The position numbers and the translations under genes are program-made. The notes under the pieces are model-generated. The model worked only from the letters and a program-made list of their open reading frames with translations, had not been told where the DNA came from and searched no databases. A stretch of 16,472 bases of DNA from JBILVQ01 sp044370375 (GTDB lineage Bacteria > Bacteroidota > Bacteroidia > UBA4408): the NCBI GenBank assembly GCA_044370375.1, contig JBILVQ010000050.1, positions 1 to 16,472 on the forward strand, written 5' to 3'. Below are positions 7,851 through 15,710 of the stretch, in pieces; position 1 is the first letter of the stretch; every line of letters begins with the position of its first letter.

Positions 7851-8816
7851 TTAAAATAATTGCATTAACATGGGTATTCCACCTAACGAAAGGTACATGG
7901 CAATGGTCCACAGTGCAGAAACCAATTCCATCATTTTTGCGCTGCTTTCTGTTTTCTTCCGCAGGGCCAAAATTGCAGGCAAAAGTGCCAACAATAAAAA
8001 AGAAGAAAGAATATAAGAAGCCGAAAGCCCAAATCCGGCATGATAACAGGCTGCCAATCCAAGACAAAAAGTAATCATTAATACAGCCATCCAAAGCCAT
8101 ATTGCCCGTTGATAGCCAAGCAAAAAGGAATAAGTAATTACTCCCTTCTCTTCTTTTTCAGGAATCCTTATTTTGCGTCCAATTTCAAGAACAATACCAT
8201 TCATATACGAAACTGCAAAAAAGAAGAGCAATCCTGTTGGTGCAGGAACTCCCTCGAGGTACCAATCCAGTCCGCTGGCATAAATATCAATGAGGGGAAT
8301 AATAAACATGTGAGAGGTGATATAGAAGAATTGATTCTTCTTAAGCCAATCGGCAATAAAAAACTCTTTGCCCATTAACAGTAAATAAAAAATCACAACA
8401 CCATAAAAAACCAGCATCTGTGGAAACCAAAATAGGTTGACAGCAATTTGCAACAGAACAATCAAAATCCCTAATACAAGTAATTCCTTAAGGCTTACTA
8501 AACCGCGCGGAACGGCTAATTTTTTTCGGTACTTTGAATCATCATCTGCATCTTTAAACTCATCAAATATTCTAACCAACAAAAAAAGACTGATGGTAAT
8601 TACTATTCCAACAAAATAAACCGGCCAGGCCACAAAGCCTTCTGCTCCACGGCAAATACGGGAATAAGAGATAGCAGAAAAACTAAAAGAAGCTACCAGC
8701 AATCCATGACCTAAAAGCGGAAACCTTTCCTTTTGGTATTGATAAAAACGCTTGAATAAGGAAGCATTATTCTCTGCTTCCTTACTATACTCATTTTGTT
8801 TTTGGTGCAGTTTCAT
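7851..8816 (-). CDS. UbiA-family prenyltransferase
   Basis: 321-residue polytopic membrane protein (about eight to nine hydrophobic helices) of the UbiA superfamily, which transfers a prenyl chain from a prenyl diphosphate to an aromatic or glycerol-type acceptor. The first Asp-rich Mg/diphosphate motif is RIFDEFKDADDD (82-93), the family's N/D-DxxxDxxxD. The second, usually DxxxD, region is EIGRKIRIPEKEEKGVITYS (211-230), with E replacing the first D, as in several bacterial relatives. I chose ATG 8816, which overlaps the end of the HMG-CoA reductase gene by 26 nt; an upstream ATG at 8888 would lie deeper inside that gene and add a sequence unlike the family. The acceptor is unknown; quinone-ring precursors or glycerol phosphate are the usual classes. 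Confidence 0.85.
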   Translation of the reverse strand: MKLHQKQNEYSKEAENNASLFKRFYQYQKERFPLLGHGLLVASFSFSAISYSRICRGAEGFVAWPVYFVGIVITISLFLLVRIFDEFKDADDDSKYRKKLAVPRGLVSLKELLVLGILIVLLQIAVNLFWFPQMLVFYGVVIFYLLLMGKEFFIADWLKKNQFFYITSHMFIIPLIDIYASGLDWYLEGVPAPTGLLFFFAVSYMNGIVLEIGRKIRIPEKEEKGVITYSFLLGYQRAIWLWMAVLMITFCLGLAACYHAGFGLSASYILSSFLLLALLPAILALRKKTESSAKMMELVSALWTIAMYLSLGGIPMLMQLF

Positions 8817-10089
8817 TTTTTCTTCCGAATTTTTGATGAGCACCTGAAAAATGACCGGCAGATAAAGCCGCTGCGATGGAAAGTTCACCTGCTAGAAGCA
8901 AAGCCGCGCATATTTCTGCAAACTTTCTTGAATTCCCTGCACCATCACAGTCCATCAATTTGAGACATTCTAATTGTGTTGGTAAAGCGGTTCCTCCACC
9001 TACGGTACCAACAATTAGGTTCGGCAAAGTAACACAGGCATACAAGGAACCATCTTTGTTCTGCTCCATGCGTGTGATACCGGTTGCTGCTTCTGCAACA
9101 CAGGCAGCATCTTGACCGGTGGCAATAAAAAGAGCCGTTAATCCATTGGCAAAATGCCCTTGAGCACCAATGGCTCCACTTTGAATAATGCCAATGGTGG
9201 AGGAACGCCAATATTCAAACATAGCTTCAGGGGTTGTTTTTAAAACTTCTCTGACAATTTTTTCAGGTATCTCAATTTCTGCGACCACCTTTTTTCCGCG
9301 AACATTGGTAAAGGAAAAAGCAGTTGCTTTCTTATCTCCGGAATAATTCCCTTCAATGGCCCAAAAATGAGGCTTGATAGGAGCATGTTCAATGATGTAC
9401 TTACAAATGGCATCAGTACAAATGGTGACCATGTTCTGTCCGGATGCATCACCGGTATGAAACTCAAAAATCAAGATCAAATGATTGCCTTCAATATTCG
9501 ATTTGAGGTCTATTAATTTTGCAAACCTGCTGGTTTTCTCAGTTATTGCTTTAAATTCTTCAAACCTCGGCAAAATCCAAGTAATAAAGAGGCCCAAATC
9601 ACCAAGGTTGTTAAACTTAAAAACCGGACTTCTTTGAACGCCTTCTACCAAACAAACAGAGGTAGCACCACCCGCCAGGTAACAGGCTTTTGCACCCCGA
9701 TGGTAAGAGGCAACCAGCGCGCCTTCGGTGGTTGCGAGGGGTACAAAAAAATCTCCTTTTGCGGAAGAACCAAAAACACGAAGTGGCCCAACCACTCCGG
9801 TGGGCACCATCGTCATGCCGATGTAATTTTCTATATTGCCCTGCAATTGAGTTAAATCATTAAATTTTTCCTCACCGCAGAGAAAAGATAAAGACTGCTG
9901 TGTTTCTTCTTTTAAAAAAGATAACCTTTCCTTTACGCTGGCTTCAGAAACCCCAAATTCCACCGGCATACGATCACTCTTTTCACCGGCTATTTCTTTA
10001 TTCTTGATGTTCTCAATGAGCAAATCAACATTTTGAAAAGTACTGAGAATACGGAGCGCCTTATTGGCTTTATCGGAAGAAGATGACAT
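8791..10089 (-). CDS. hmgA: 3-hydroxy-3-methylglutaryl-CoA reductase, class I-type
   Basis: 432-residue soluble catalytic domain that reduces HMG-CoA to mevalonate with two NAD(P)H, the committed step of the mevalonate route to isoprenoids. All four catalytic residues can be placed: Glu122 in TTEGALVAS, Lys253 in NYSGDKKA, Asp327 in GQDAAC and His418 in SGAHQK near the C terminus. Other class I-like blocks are NYIGMTMVPTGVVGPL (88-103), TGDASGQNMV (212-221), VVREVLKTTPEAM-like (279-290) and GTVGGGTALPTQ (361-372). The DKKA and GTVGGGT forms match the eukaryotic/archaeal class I rather than bacterial degradative class II. There is no membrane anchor. It is the first gene of the operon, preceded by a promoter candidate, and overlaps the UbiA gene by 26 nt. 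Most Bacteroidota use the MEP route, so this gene may mark a specialised pathway. Confidence 0.93.
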   Translation of the reverse strand: MSSSSDKANKALRILSTFQNVDLLIENIKNKEIAGEKSDRMPVEFGVSEASVKERLSFLKEETQQSLSFLCGEEKFNDLTQLQGNIENYIGMTMVPTGVVGPLRVFGSSAKGDFFVPLATTEGALVASYHRGAKACYLAGGATSVCLVEGVQRSPVFKFNNLGDLGLFITWILPRFEEFKAITEKTSRFAKLIDLKSNIEGNHLILIFEFHTGDASGQNMVTICTDAICKYIIEHAPIKPHFWAIEGNYSGDKKATAFSFTNVRGKKVVAEIEIPEKIVREVLKTTPEAMFEYWRSSTIGIIQSGAIGAQGHFANGLTALFIATGQDAACVAEAATGITRMEQNKDGSLYACVTLPNLIVGTVGGGTALPTQLECLKLMDCDGAGNSRKFAEICAALLLAGELSIAAALSAGHFSGAHQKFGRKNETAPKTK

Positions 10090-10124
10090 ATTCAGGAAAT
10101 AATAATTTTAAAACGAAAATTAAT

Positions 10125-10155
10125 CAAAGATAATAGTGTTCAGGAAACCATTAAA
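10125..10155 (-). promoter_or_regulatory. Bacteroidota-type promoter candidate for the HMG-CoA reductase operon
   Basis: On the minus strand TATCTTTG (10132-10125) is an exact match to the Bacteroidota -7 consensus TAnnTTTG. A GTTTA element (TTTA at 10155-10152) lies 19 nt upstream at the -33 position, one base off TTTG. Transcription would begin about 30 nt before the HMG-CoA reductase ATG at 10089. It sits in the only sizeable gap (235 nt) upstream of the seven-gene block, which is where an operon promoter is expected. Confidence 0.55.
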
Positions 10156-10271
10156 CATTGCCATTCCCCGAAAATTATGACCTTAATTCAATGCAAATCT
10201 ATCAATTTTATGAAAATAAGCAACTTAAACGATAATTGTTTTCATCGCCATTCAATAGGATACTTTGGGGC

Positions 10272-10297
10272 AAAAAAATAAACTTAACCGTTTTTTT
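10272..10297 (-). terminator. AT-rich hairpin downstream of the ABC-F gene, possible terminator
   Basis: About 28 nt past the stop of the ABC-F gene, the minus strand reads an A-run ending in C, a GGTTAA loop, then GTTT-A-TTTTTT. This gives an A/T stem closed by one C-G pair and ending in a T-run. It resembles a weak intrinsic terminator, but the stem is nearly GC-free and its stability is doubtful. Confidence 0.3.
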
Positions 10298-10324
10298 ATC
10301 AAACCTCCAGCGATGGGTCCTTCC

Positions 10325-12220
10325 CTAGCCCATTTTCTCTGCTAATTCAAACCAACGGGTGGTTTTCTCCAACAACAATCCTTCAATTTCGGTAAATCGT
10401 AAGGATAGTTTGGTTAATTCATCAACACTTCCATTCGGATTGTGCAAACCCGCTTCTGTTTTTACCTTTTCCTCTTCTAAAGCCGCAATTTCTTTTTCCA
10501 ATTGTTCATACTCGAACTTCTCCTTAAAACTAAGTTTATTAGCCCCTGTTGAATTCGTTTTGACCGGTGCAATGGACCGCTGTTGTTCTTCTCTTTGCAA
10601 TTGCTTTTCGCGTGCTTCAGCTTCTTTCTTTTGCTGTATATAAATGGCGTAATTGCCTGTAAAATCTTTTATTACACCATCCCCTTCAAATACAAACAAA
10701 TGATCTACCAACTTGTCCATAAAATAACGGTCATGCGAAACCATGATCACACAACCTTGAAACTGCTCAATAAAATCTTCCAGCACATTCAAAGTCATTA
10801 AATCCAAATCATTGGTAGGCTCATCCAAAATTAAAAAATTGGGATTCTTCACCAATACCGTGAGCAAATGCAATCTCCTGCGCTCTCCGCCCGATAATTT
10901 ACTGATGTAAGTATGCTGCTGATCATTGTTGAATTGAAACAACTCTAAAAACTCGCGGGCATTCATTTTTCTGCCGTCAGGCGTGGCTATCACATCGGCT
11001 ATTTGCTCACGCACCAATTCTATCACCCGCTTGTCTTCCTTTATTTCCAATCCACCCTGTGTATAATAACCAAACACAATGGTATCTCCTACATTCACCT
11101 TTCCTGAATCGGGTAACTCTTTTCCTGTTACAATGTTTAAAAAAGTACTTTTGCCAATTCCGTTTTTACCTACAATACCAATCTTTTCTCCCTTTCTGAA
11201 AGTATAATCAAAACCCTTCATGATTTGTAAATCACCGTAGGCTTTTGTAACTTTTTTCATCTCGAGAATCTTACCTCCAATACGCGTCATTTTTACCTTC
11301 AGCTCCATCTCTTGCACCTTGATGCGATTGGCAGCCTTCTCTTTCAATTCTCCTGCTGCATCAATGCGCGCCTTCGATTTGGTGCCTCGTGCCTTGGGCA
11401 TTCTTCTCAACCAATCAAGCTCCGTTTTGTATAAACTTTTGGCCTTTTCGGTTTCGCGTTGCAGATTAAATTCACGTTCTGCTTTTTTCTCAATAAAAAA
11501 TGAATAATTTCCTTTATAGGTATATAAACTTTTGTCATCCATCTCCCATATAACATTGCAAACATCTTCCAGAAAATAACGGTCGTGCGTTACCATTAAC
11601 AAACTGGTTATTTGTTGATCCAGATATCCTTCCAACCATTCAATCATCTCAATGTCGAGGTGATTGGTAGGCTCATCCATGATCAATAAATCGGGCTGAT
11701 GCACCAATACCTTGGCAAGGGCCAATCGCTTCTTTTGGCCGCCCGACAAAGAATCCACCGGTTGCGACATCTCATGCAGTGCCAACTTACCGGCAACCTG
11801 CTTTAATCGAGTTTCAAAATCCCAAGCGTTGGCCAAATCAATCTTCCTGCTTAAATCACCCAACTCCGTTTCTTTGCCTTCAAACATGGCTTTACCATTT
11901 CCCTCCAGTGCACGCTCATAAGCCTTCAACAGCCTTGCCTCAAACGACTCCTCATTCATCAATGCATCAATAACGAGCATGCCGGGCTCAAAAATCGGAT
12001 CTTGCGGCAAATAACCAATTTTGATGTCCTTTCTAAAAACAACATTGCCACTATCTGCTGTATCTTTTCCGGCAAGAATTTTTAACAAGGTGGTCTTGCC
12101 TGTTCCATTCCTTGCCACCAGGGCCACTTTTTCACCTTCAGCAATGCCAAAAGACAAATCTTTGAACAATTGCCTGATGCCAACCATTTTGCTAAGATTC
12201 TCGACCGAAAGTAAGTTCAT
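10325..12220 (-). CDS. uup: ABC-F family ATPase, Uup-like
   Basis: 631-residue soluble protein with two ABC ATPase domains and no membrane domain, the ABC-F architecture of ribosome-associated translation factors. Domain 1 has Walker A ARNGTGKT (36-43), signature LSGGQKKR and Walker B LLIMDEPTNHLD. Domain 2 has GKNGIGKST, LSGGERRR and LILDEPTNDLD. Between them is the charged linker with RRMPKARGTKSKARI typical of Uup/EttA relatives. The C-terminal tail (about 555-631) is a Lys/Glu-rich coiled coil, which in Uup contacts nucleic acid and separates it from EttA. It is expected to bind the ribosomal E site; resistance-type ABC-F roles seem less likely given the housekeeping look. It follows the M61 peptidase gene by 126 nt in the same direction and may have its own promoter. 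Confidence 0.92.
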   Translation of the reverse strand: MNLLSVENLSKMVGIRQLFKDLSFGIAEGEKVALVARNGTGKTTLLKILAGKDTADSGNVVFRKDIKIGYLPQDPIFEPGMLVIDALMNEESFEARLLKAYERALEGNGKAMFEGKETELGDLSRKIDLANAWDFETRLKQVAGKLALHEMSQPVDSLSGGQKKRLALAKVLVHQPDLLIMDEPTNHLDIEMIEWLEGYLDQQITSLLMVTHDRYFLEDVCNVIWEMDDKSLYTYKGNYSFFIEKKAEREFNLQRETEKAKSLYKTELDWLRRMPKARGTKSKARIDAAGELKEKAANRIKVQEMELKVKMTRIGGKILEMKKVTKAYGDLQIMKGFDYTFRKGEKIGIVGKNGIGKSTFLNIVTGKELPDSGKVNVGDTIVFGYYTQGGLEIKEDKRVIELVREQIADVIATPDGRKMNAREFLELFQFNNDQQHTYISKLSGGERRRLHLLTVLVKNPNFLILDEPTNDLDLMTLNVLEDFIEQFQGCVIMVSHDRYFMDKLVDHLFVFEGDGVIKDFTGNYAIYIQQKKEAEAREKQLQREEQQRSIAPVKTNSTGANKLSFKEKFEYEQLEKEIAALEEEKVKTEAGLHNPNGSVDELTKLSLRFTEIEGLLLEKTTRWFELAEKMG

Positions 12221-12229
12221 GAATGAAGG

Positions 12230-12264
12230 GTTAATGGTTGAACGTTAAACGTTAATTGTTAATT
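12230..12264. repeat. Five tandem heptamers (GTTNANN) upstream of the ABC-F start
   Basis: Five consecutive 7-bp units, all beginning GTT, run from 12230: GTTAATG, GTTGAAC, GTTAAAC, GTTAATT, GTTAATT. They lie 10-44 nt upstream of the ABC-F start codon at 12220, so they fall in its 5' leader or promoter. A 7-bp period is a typical slippage-prone microsatellite, but helical-phase binding or leader effects are possible. Confidence 0.7.
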
Positions 12265-12277
12265 GCAATTTGTAATG

Positions 12278-12308
12278 GGATGGGTAATCGGCATGCTGCC
12301 ATCCATCC
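12278..12308. other. Hairpin-forming sequence between M61 peptidase and ABC-F genes
   Basis: GGATGG (12278-12283) pairs with CCATCC (12303-12308), and inside it GGCA (12290-12293) pairs with TGCC (12297-12300) around a 3-nt loop. It lies about 40 nt past the stop of the M61 peptidase gene. There is no following T-run on the minus strand, so it is not a standard intrinsic terminator; it could be a pause or processing hairpin, or chance. Confidence 0.3.
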
Positions 12309-12346
12309 GAAATGACCAATGATGGAAAACAGATTTTTTTGTTTGC

Positions 12347-14095
12347 TTAAAAAACACGGCCACACCAGCTGAAGTAGCGGGCTTTCTGCGCTTCGGTAGC
12401 AGCGGAATTTTTGGTAATCTTGTAATTCCGGTAAAACAATCTTGATACGGTTTCAAGGACAAACTTTTTCTCTTTTCCAAATCGTTGCACGGTAATTTCA
12501 AAAGTGCCGGGATAAACATAATTGCATAAATCAATCAGATTATTCTTCACCTCAATGCCATTTACGGCAACAATTTTATCTTTCAGCATCAGGCCCATAA
12601 CTTCGGCAACGCCATTGGGATAAAGGGCAGAAACAATATTCTCCGGATTTCCTTCCATCACTTTAAAACCGAGCAAAGCTTCATAGGGTCGTTCTGCGGG
12701 GACCAAAGAAAGATCGAGACCCAAATATTCTAAGCAAGCCCGCAAAGGCCACTTAAAATTGAAAGATCCATTCACATACATCTTGAAAAATTCATTCCAG
12801 TTAACGCCCGAAACACTTTCAACAATGTTTTGATAATCGCGTTCTGTATAACCAATTTTCTTCTGGCCAAATTCTTCCCAAAGGGTGCGCATTACATCAT
12901 CAAGTGATTTTTTATCATTGGTTACCTGGCGAATTAAAATATCGGTCATAAAAGCAATCAAACAGCCCTCTGTATAAATGGAAACTTTACGCCCTGGAAC
13001 ACCCGGTGTATAACCATCCAACCAAGTATCAAAACTTGATTCAGCTACCGAATAGTTCTTTCGGCCATGATTATGAAAGTGCTTTTTTATTTGCTCATCA
13101 AAAGTTTTGAAATAATCTTCATCAGAAAAAACGCCCGAACGGTACAAAAGAAAATCACCATAATAGGTAGTAATTCCTTCGTAAACATAACCAAGTCGCG
13201 AATAATTTTGTTTGGAATAATCATAGGGCAACATGTCGGCCGGACGAATATGCTTCACATTCCAAACATGAAACAACTCATGACAACTAACGCCTAACAA
13301 TTCATCGTAAAGAATTTTCTTGTTCAGTTGAAAACCCGGACCAATAGTGATCACCGTTGAATTACAATGTTCAACCCCATGATAGGCCGGATAAGGCAAT
13401 ACCTGAATTAAAAAATGATATTCACTGTGCGGAAAGCCCTTGAACATCACCATTTGTTCATTGATAAAAATGAAAAAATCACCCAAAATCAACGACCAGT
13501 CGGGCTTAAATTCACCTTGGATCCAGATATTAAATTCAACGCCATCCAAAACAAAAATGTTGTGCTGCAAATCGGCACTGGCAATAAATGGAGAGTCGGC
13601 CAGTTGATGAAAGTCATCAGCCACAAAATGATACACCCAGCGCACAAAATCCTCTTTTCTGGTTTGAACATTCAAGCCGCAGGCAATTTTGTAACCTACA
13701 GGAACCTCTACCTTTAGATTACATTTTTCAAGCATCCTTTCGGGATGGTACATCAAACAATTAACAGGATTAACATACAACTGTTGATGATCAAGCCAGG
13801 TAGATCCTGCATTTAACTCAGCTGCATAATACTGATAACAAATAATCAATTTCTTTGCAGTACCGGGCAAAATTTCCCAACTATCTTGTGCAACCTTGCT
13901 GAATGGTAAAGGATTTCCAACTTCATCCATCACACGCCAGTTTCTTACATTCTTTGCAAAATTACCCAGTTCGTACCTGCCGGGTCTCCATTGTGGCAAT
14001 TTAACCAACTCTTTTTCGTTAAAAGGTCCGGTGAGAATGAACTCAACATCTAGGAACTGACGGTTTGGCTGTAGAAAATATAATCTATACTCCAT
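12347..14095 (-). CDS. M61 family metallopeptidase (glycyl aminopeptidase-like) with PDZ domain
   Basis: 582-residue zinc peptidase. The N-terminal beta-rich domain (about 1-170) is typical of M61 (opening with a long strand, QWRPGRYELGNFAKNV at 35-50). The catalytic domain carries HELFH (272-276) as the HExxH zinc site, followed by HVWNVKHIRP, with the third zinc ligand Glu306 in VYEGITTYYGD. A PDZ domain follows at about 490-565 (GVAEVMGLMLKDKIVAVNG). No signal peptide is evident at this start, as is common for bacterial M61 members, so a cytoplasmic location is likely; a missed upstream start is not supported because the preceding frame is AT-rich intergenic DNA. The family removes N-terminal glycine or alanine from peptides. 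It is divergent from lpdA with 224 nt between them. Confidence 0.92.
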   Translation of the reverse strand: MEYRLYFLQPNRQFLDVEFILTGPFNEKELVKLPQWRPGRYELGNFAKNVRNWRVMDEVGNPLPFSKVAQDSWEILPGTAKKLIICYQYYAAELNAGSTWLDHQQLYVNPVNCLMYHPERMLEKCNLKVEVPVGYKIACGLNVQTRKEDFVRWVYHFVADDFHQLADSPFIASADLQHNIFVLDGVEFNIWIQGEFKPDWSLILGDFFIFINEQMVMFKGFPHSEYHFLIQVLPYPAYHGVEHCNSTVITIGPGFQLNKKILYDELLGVSCHELFHVWNVKHIRPADMLPYDYSKQNYSRLGYVYEGITTYYGDFLLYRSGVFSDEDYFKTFDEQIKKHFHNHGRKNYSVAESSFDTWLDGYTPGVPGRKVSIYTEGCLIAFMTDILIRQVTNDKKSLDDVMRTLWEEFGQKKIGYTERDYQNIVESVSGVNWNEFFKMYVNGSFNFKWPLRACLEYLGLDLSLVPAERPYEALLGFKVMEGNPENIVSALYPNGVAEVMGLMLKDKIVAVNGIEVKNNLIDLCNYVYPGTFEITVQRFGKEKKFVLETVSRLFYRNYKITKNSAATEAQKARYFSWCGRVF

Positions 14096-14262
14096 GGTTG
14101 CAAAGTTGTAATCTAATTAACATACTATCCTATCACACAAGAGAACTTTTCAACAAAAAAATGAAAACAAAGAAGACAGGAACAATTGTAATATTATTTT
14201 TTACAAACAACTGACAATCTGATAATTATGAATCATCCAAAAAACACAAATTTTAATAAAAC

Positions 14263-14298
14263 CCGCCAAAAATCACATATTTTGTGTAATTTAGGCGG
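14263..14298 (+). promoter_or_regulatory. Imperfect dyad upstream of lpdA (possible operator or leader hairpin)
   Basis: CCGCC (14263-14267) is mirrored by GGCGG (14294-14298). Inside, AAA pairs with TTT, and CACA (14274-14277) pairs with TGTG (14283-14286) around a 5-nt loop, leaving a few mismatches and a bulge. The right arm ends 21 nt before the lpdA ATG. A TAATTTAG sequence (14287-14294) near the -7 consensus lies in the right half, so the dyad could overlap a promoter and act as an operator, or fold in the leader RNA. The lpdA start is preceded by an AGGAA stretch 5 nt upstream of the ATG. Confidence 0.35.
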
Positions 14299-14319
14299 CT
14301 TAAAATTCAATCAGGAAAT

Positions 14320-15708
14320 ATGAAATACGATTTAATCGTTATAGGCAGCGGACCGGGCGGTTACGTGGCCGCTATCAGAGCTTCTCAACTGGGACTCAAA
14401 ACTGCTATTGTTGAAAGAGAAGAATTGGGTGGAATTTGCCTGAATTGGGGCTGTATCCCCACAAAGGCATTGTTGAAAAGTGCTCAGGTTTTTGAATACA
14501 TCAACCATGCAGCCCAATATGGCATTAAGGTAAATGGTGCAGAGGCTGATTTTGCTGCTGTTGTAAAAAGAAGCCGCGATGTAGCTTCCGGCATGAGCAA
14601 AGGGATTCAGTTCCTGATGAAAAAAAATAAAATTGATGTGATTACCGGAACCGGTAAAATTAAACCCGGAAAAAAAGTTGAAGTAACTGCAAAAGACGGC
14701 AAATCCACAGTGTATGAGGCCAACAGCATTATTTTAGCGCTAGGTGCCCGCTCCCGTCAATTACCGAACCTGCCCCAAGACGGAAAAAAAATTATTGGTT
14801 ACCGCGAAGCAATGACCTTAGCACAACAACCCAAAAGTTTGATTGTGGTTGGTTCAGGAGCCATTGGTGTTGAGTTTGCCTATTTTTATGCTAGCATGGG
14901 AACCAAAGTGACCATTGTTGAATTTATGCCCAACATTGTTCCCGTTGAAGACGAAGAAGTATCAAAAGCCCTTGCCAAATCCTTGAAAGCCGCCGGCATT
15001 GAAATCCATACCGAAGCAAGCGTAGAATCCGTTGATACCAAGGGCGCTCTTTGCAAAGCAAAAGTAAAAACCAAAACCGGTGAAATCAGTCTTGAAGCAG
15101 AGGTAGTTCTTTCTGCCGTTGGTATTCAAGCCAATATTGAAAATGCAGGTTTGGAAGAATGTGGTGTTAAAACCGACAAAGGCAAAATTGTTACCAATGA
15201 ATTTTATGCAACCAACGTAGCTGGCATTCATGCCATTGGCGATTGTGTTGGCGGACAAGCGTTGGCGCACGTTGCAAGTGCCGAAGGTATCATTTGTGTT
15301 GAGAAAATTGCAGGCCACCACCCGGAAGCACTGGACTATGGAAACATCCCCGGATGTACTTATTGTTCCCCTGAAGTAGCATCTGTTGGCATGACTGAAA
15401 AAGCTGCGAAAGATGCAGGTTATGAATTAAAAATCGGCAAATTTCCTTTCAGCGCTTCGGGTAAAGCAAGTGCATCGGGCAGTAAAGATGGTTTTGTAAA
15501 ACTCATCTTCGATGCCAAGTACGGTGAGTTACTCGGTGCCCACATGATTGGTGCCAATGTTACTGAAATGATTGCCGAAATTGTAGCCATCAGAAAATTA
15601 GAAACAACCGGCCATGAATTAATTAAAACCGTTCACCCGCACCCTACCATGAGCGAAGCCATCATGGAAGCCGCTGCTGCTGCTTACGGTGAAGTAATCC
15701 ATTTATAA
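14320..15708 (+). CDS. lpdA: Dihydrolipoyl dehydrogenase (E3)
   Basis: 462-residue FAD flavoprotein that reoxidises dihydrolipoamide with NAD+ in 2-oxoacid dehydrogenase complexes and the glycine cleavage system. The FAD Rossmann motif GSGPGGYVAA (9-18) is followed by the redox-active disulfide GGICLNWGCIPTK (Cys40, Cys45). A second Rossmann NAD motif, VGSGAIGVEFA, lies near 180-190, then HAIGDCVGG of the second FAD site. The dimerisation domain ends with HPHPTMSE (439-446), which supplies the catalytic His-Glu pair. Length and motif order are canonical. It starts a plus-strand unit divergent from the M61 gene, and the next gene begins 2 nt after its stop. No E1 or E2 genes are in the window. 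Confidence 0.97.
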   Translation: MKYDLIVIGSGPGGYVAAIRASQLGLKTAIVEREELGGICLNWGCIPTKALLKSAQVFEYINHAAQYGIKVNGAEADFAAVVKRSRDVASGMSKGIQFLMKKNKIDVITGTGKIKPGKKVEVTAKDGKSTVYEANSIILALGARSRQLPNLPQDGKKIIGYREAMTLAQQPKSLIVVGSGAIGVEFAYFYASMGTKVTIVEFMPNIVPVEDEEVSKALAKSLKAAGIEIHTEASVESVDTKGALCKAKVKTKTGEISLEAEVVLSAVGIQANIENAGLEECGVKTDKGKIVTNEFYATNVAGIHAIGDCVGGQALAHVASAEGIICVEKIAGHHPEALDYGNIPGCTYCSPEVASVGMTEKAAKDAGYELKIGKFPFSASGKASASGSKDGFVKLIFDAKYGELLGAHMIGANVTEMIAEIVAIRKLETTGHELIKTVHPHPTMSEAIMEAAAAAYGEVIHL

Positions 15709-15710
15709 CC

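Noticed and set aside
7849..8100. 84-codon N-terminal extension of the RPH-like gene.
   Set aside because: It reads through the UbiA gene in another frame and gives an unrelated sequence; the conserved ATP-grasp domain begins right after ATG 7848, which follows the UbiA stop by 2 nt.
8817..8888. Longer start for the UbiA gene.
   Set aside because: It would extend the overlap with HMG-CoA reductase to about 100 nt and adds residues that do not look like the family.
12259..12534. 91-codon minus-strand open frame overlapping the end of the M61 gene.
   Set aside because: It lies mostly in an alternative frame of the M61 coding sequence and resembles no protein family.
14096..14319. Promoter for the M61 gene on the minus strand (CAACTTTG at 14108-14101).
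   Set aside because: It is only 5 nt from the start codon and has no -33 element at the right distance, so I did not list it.
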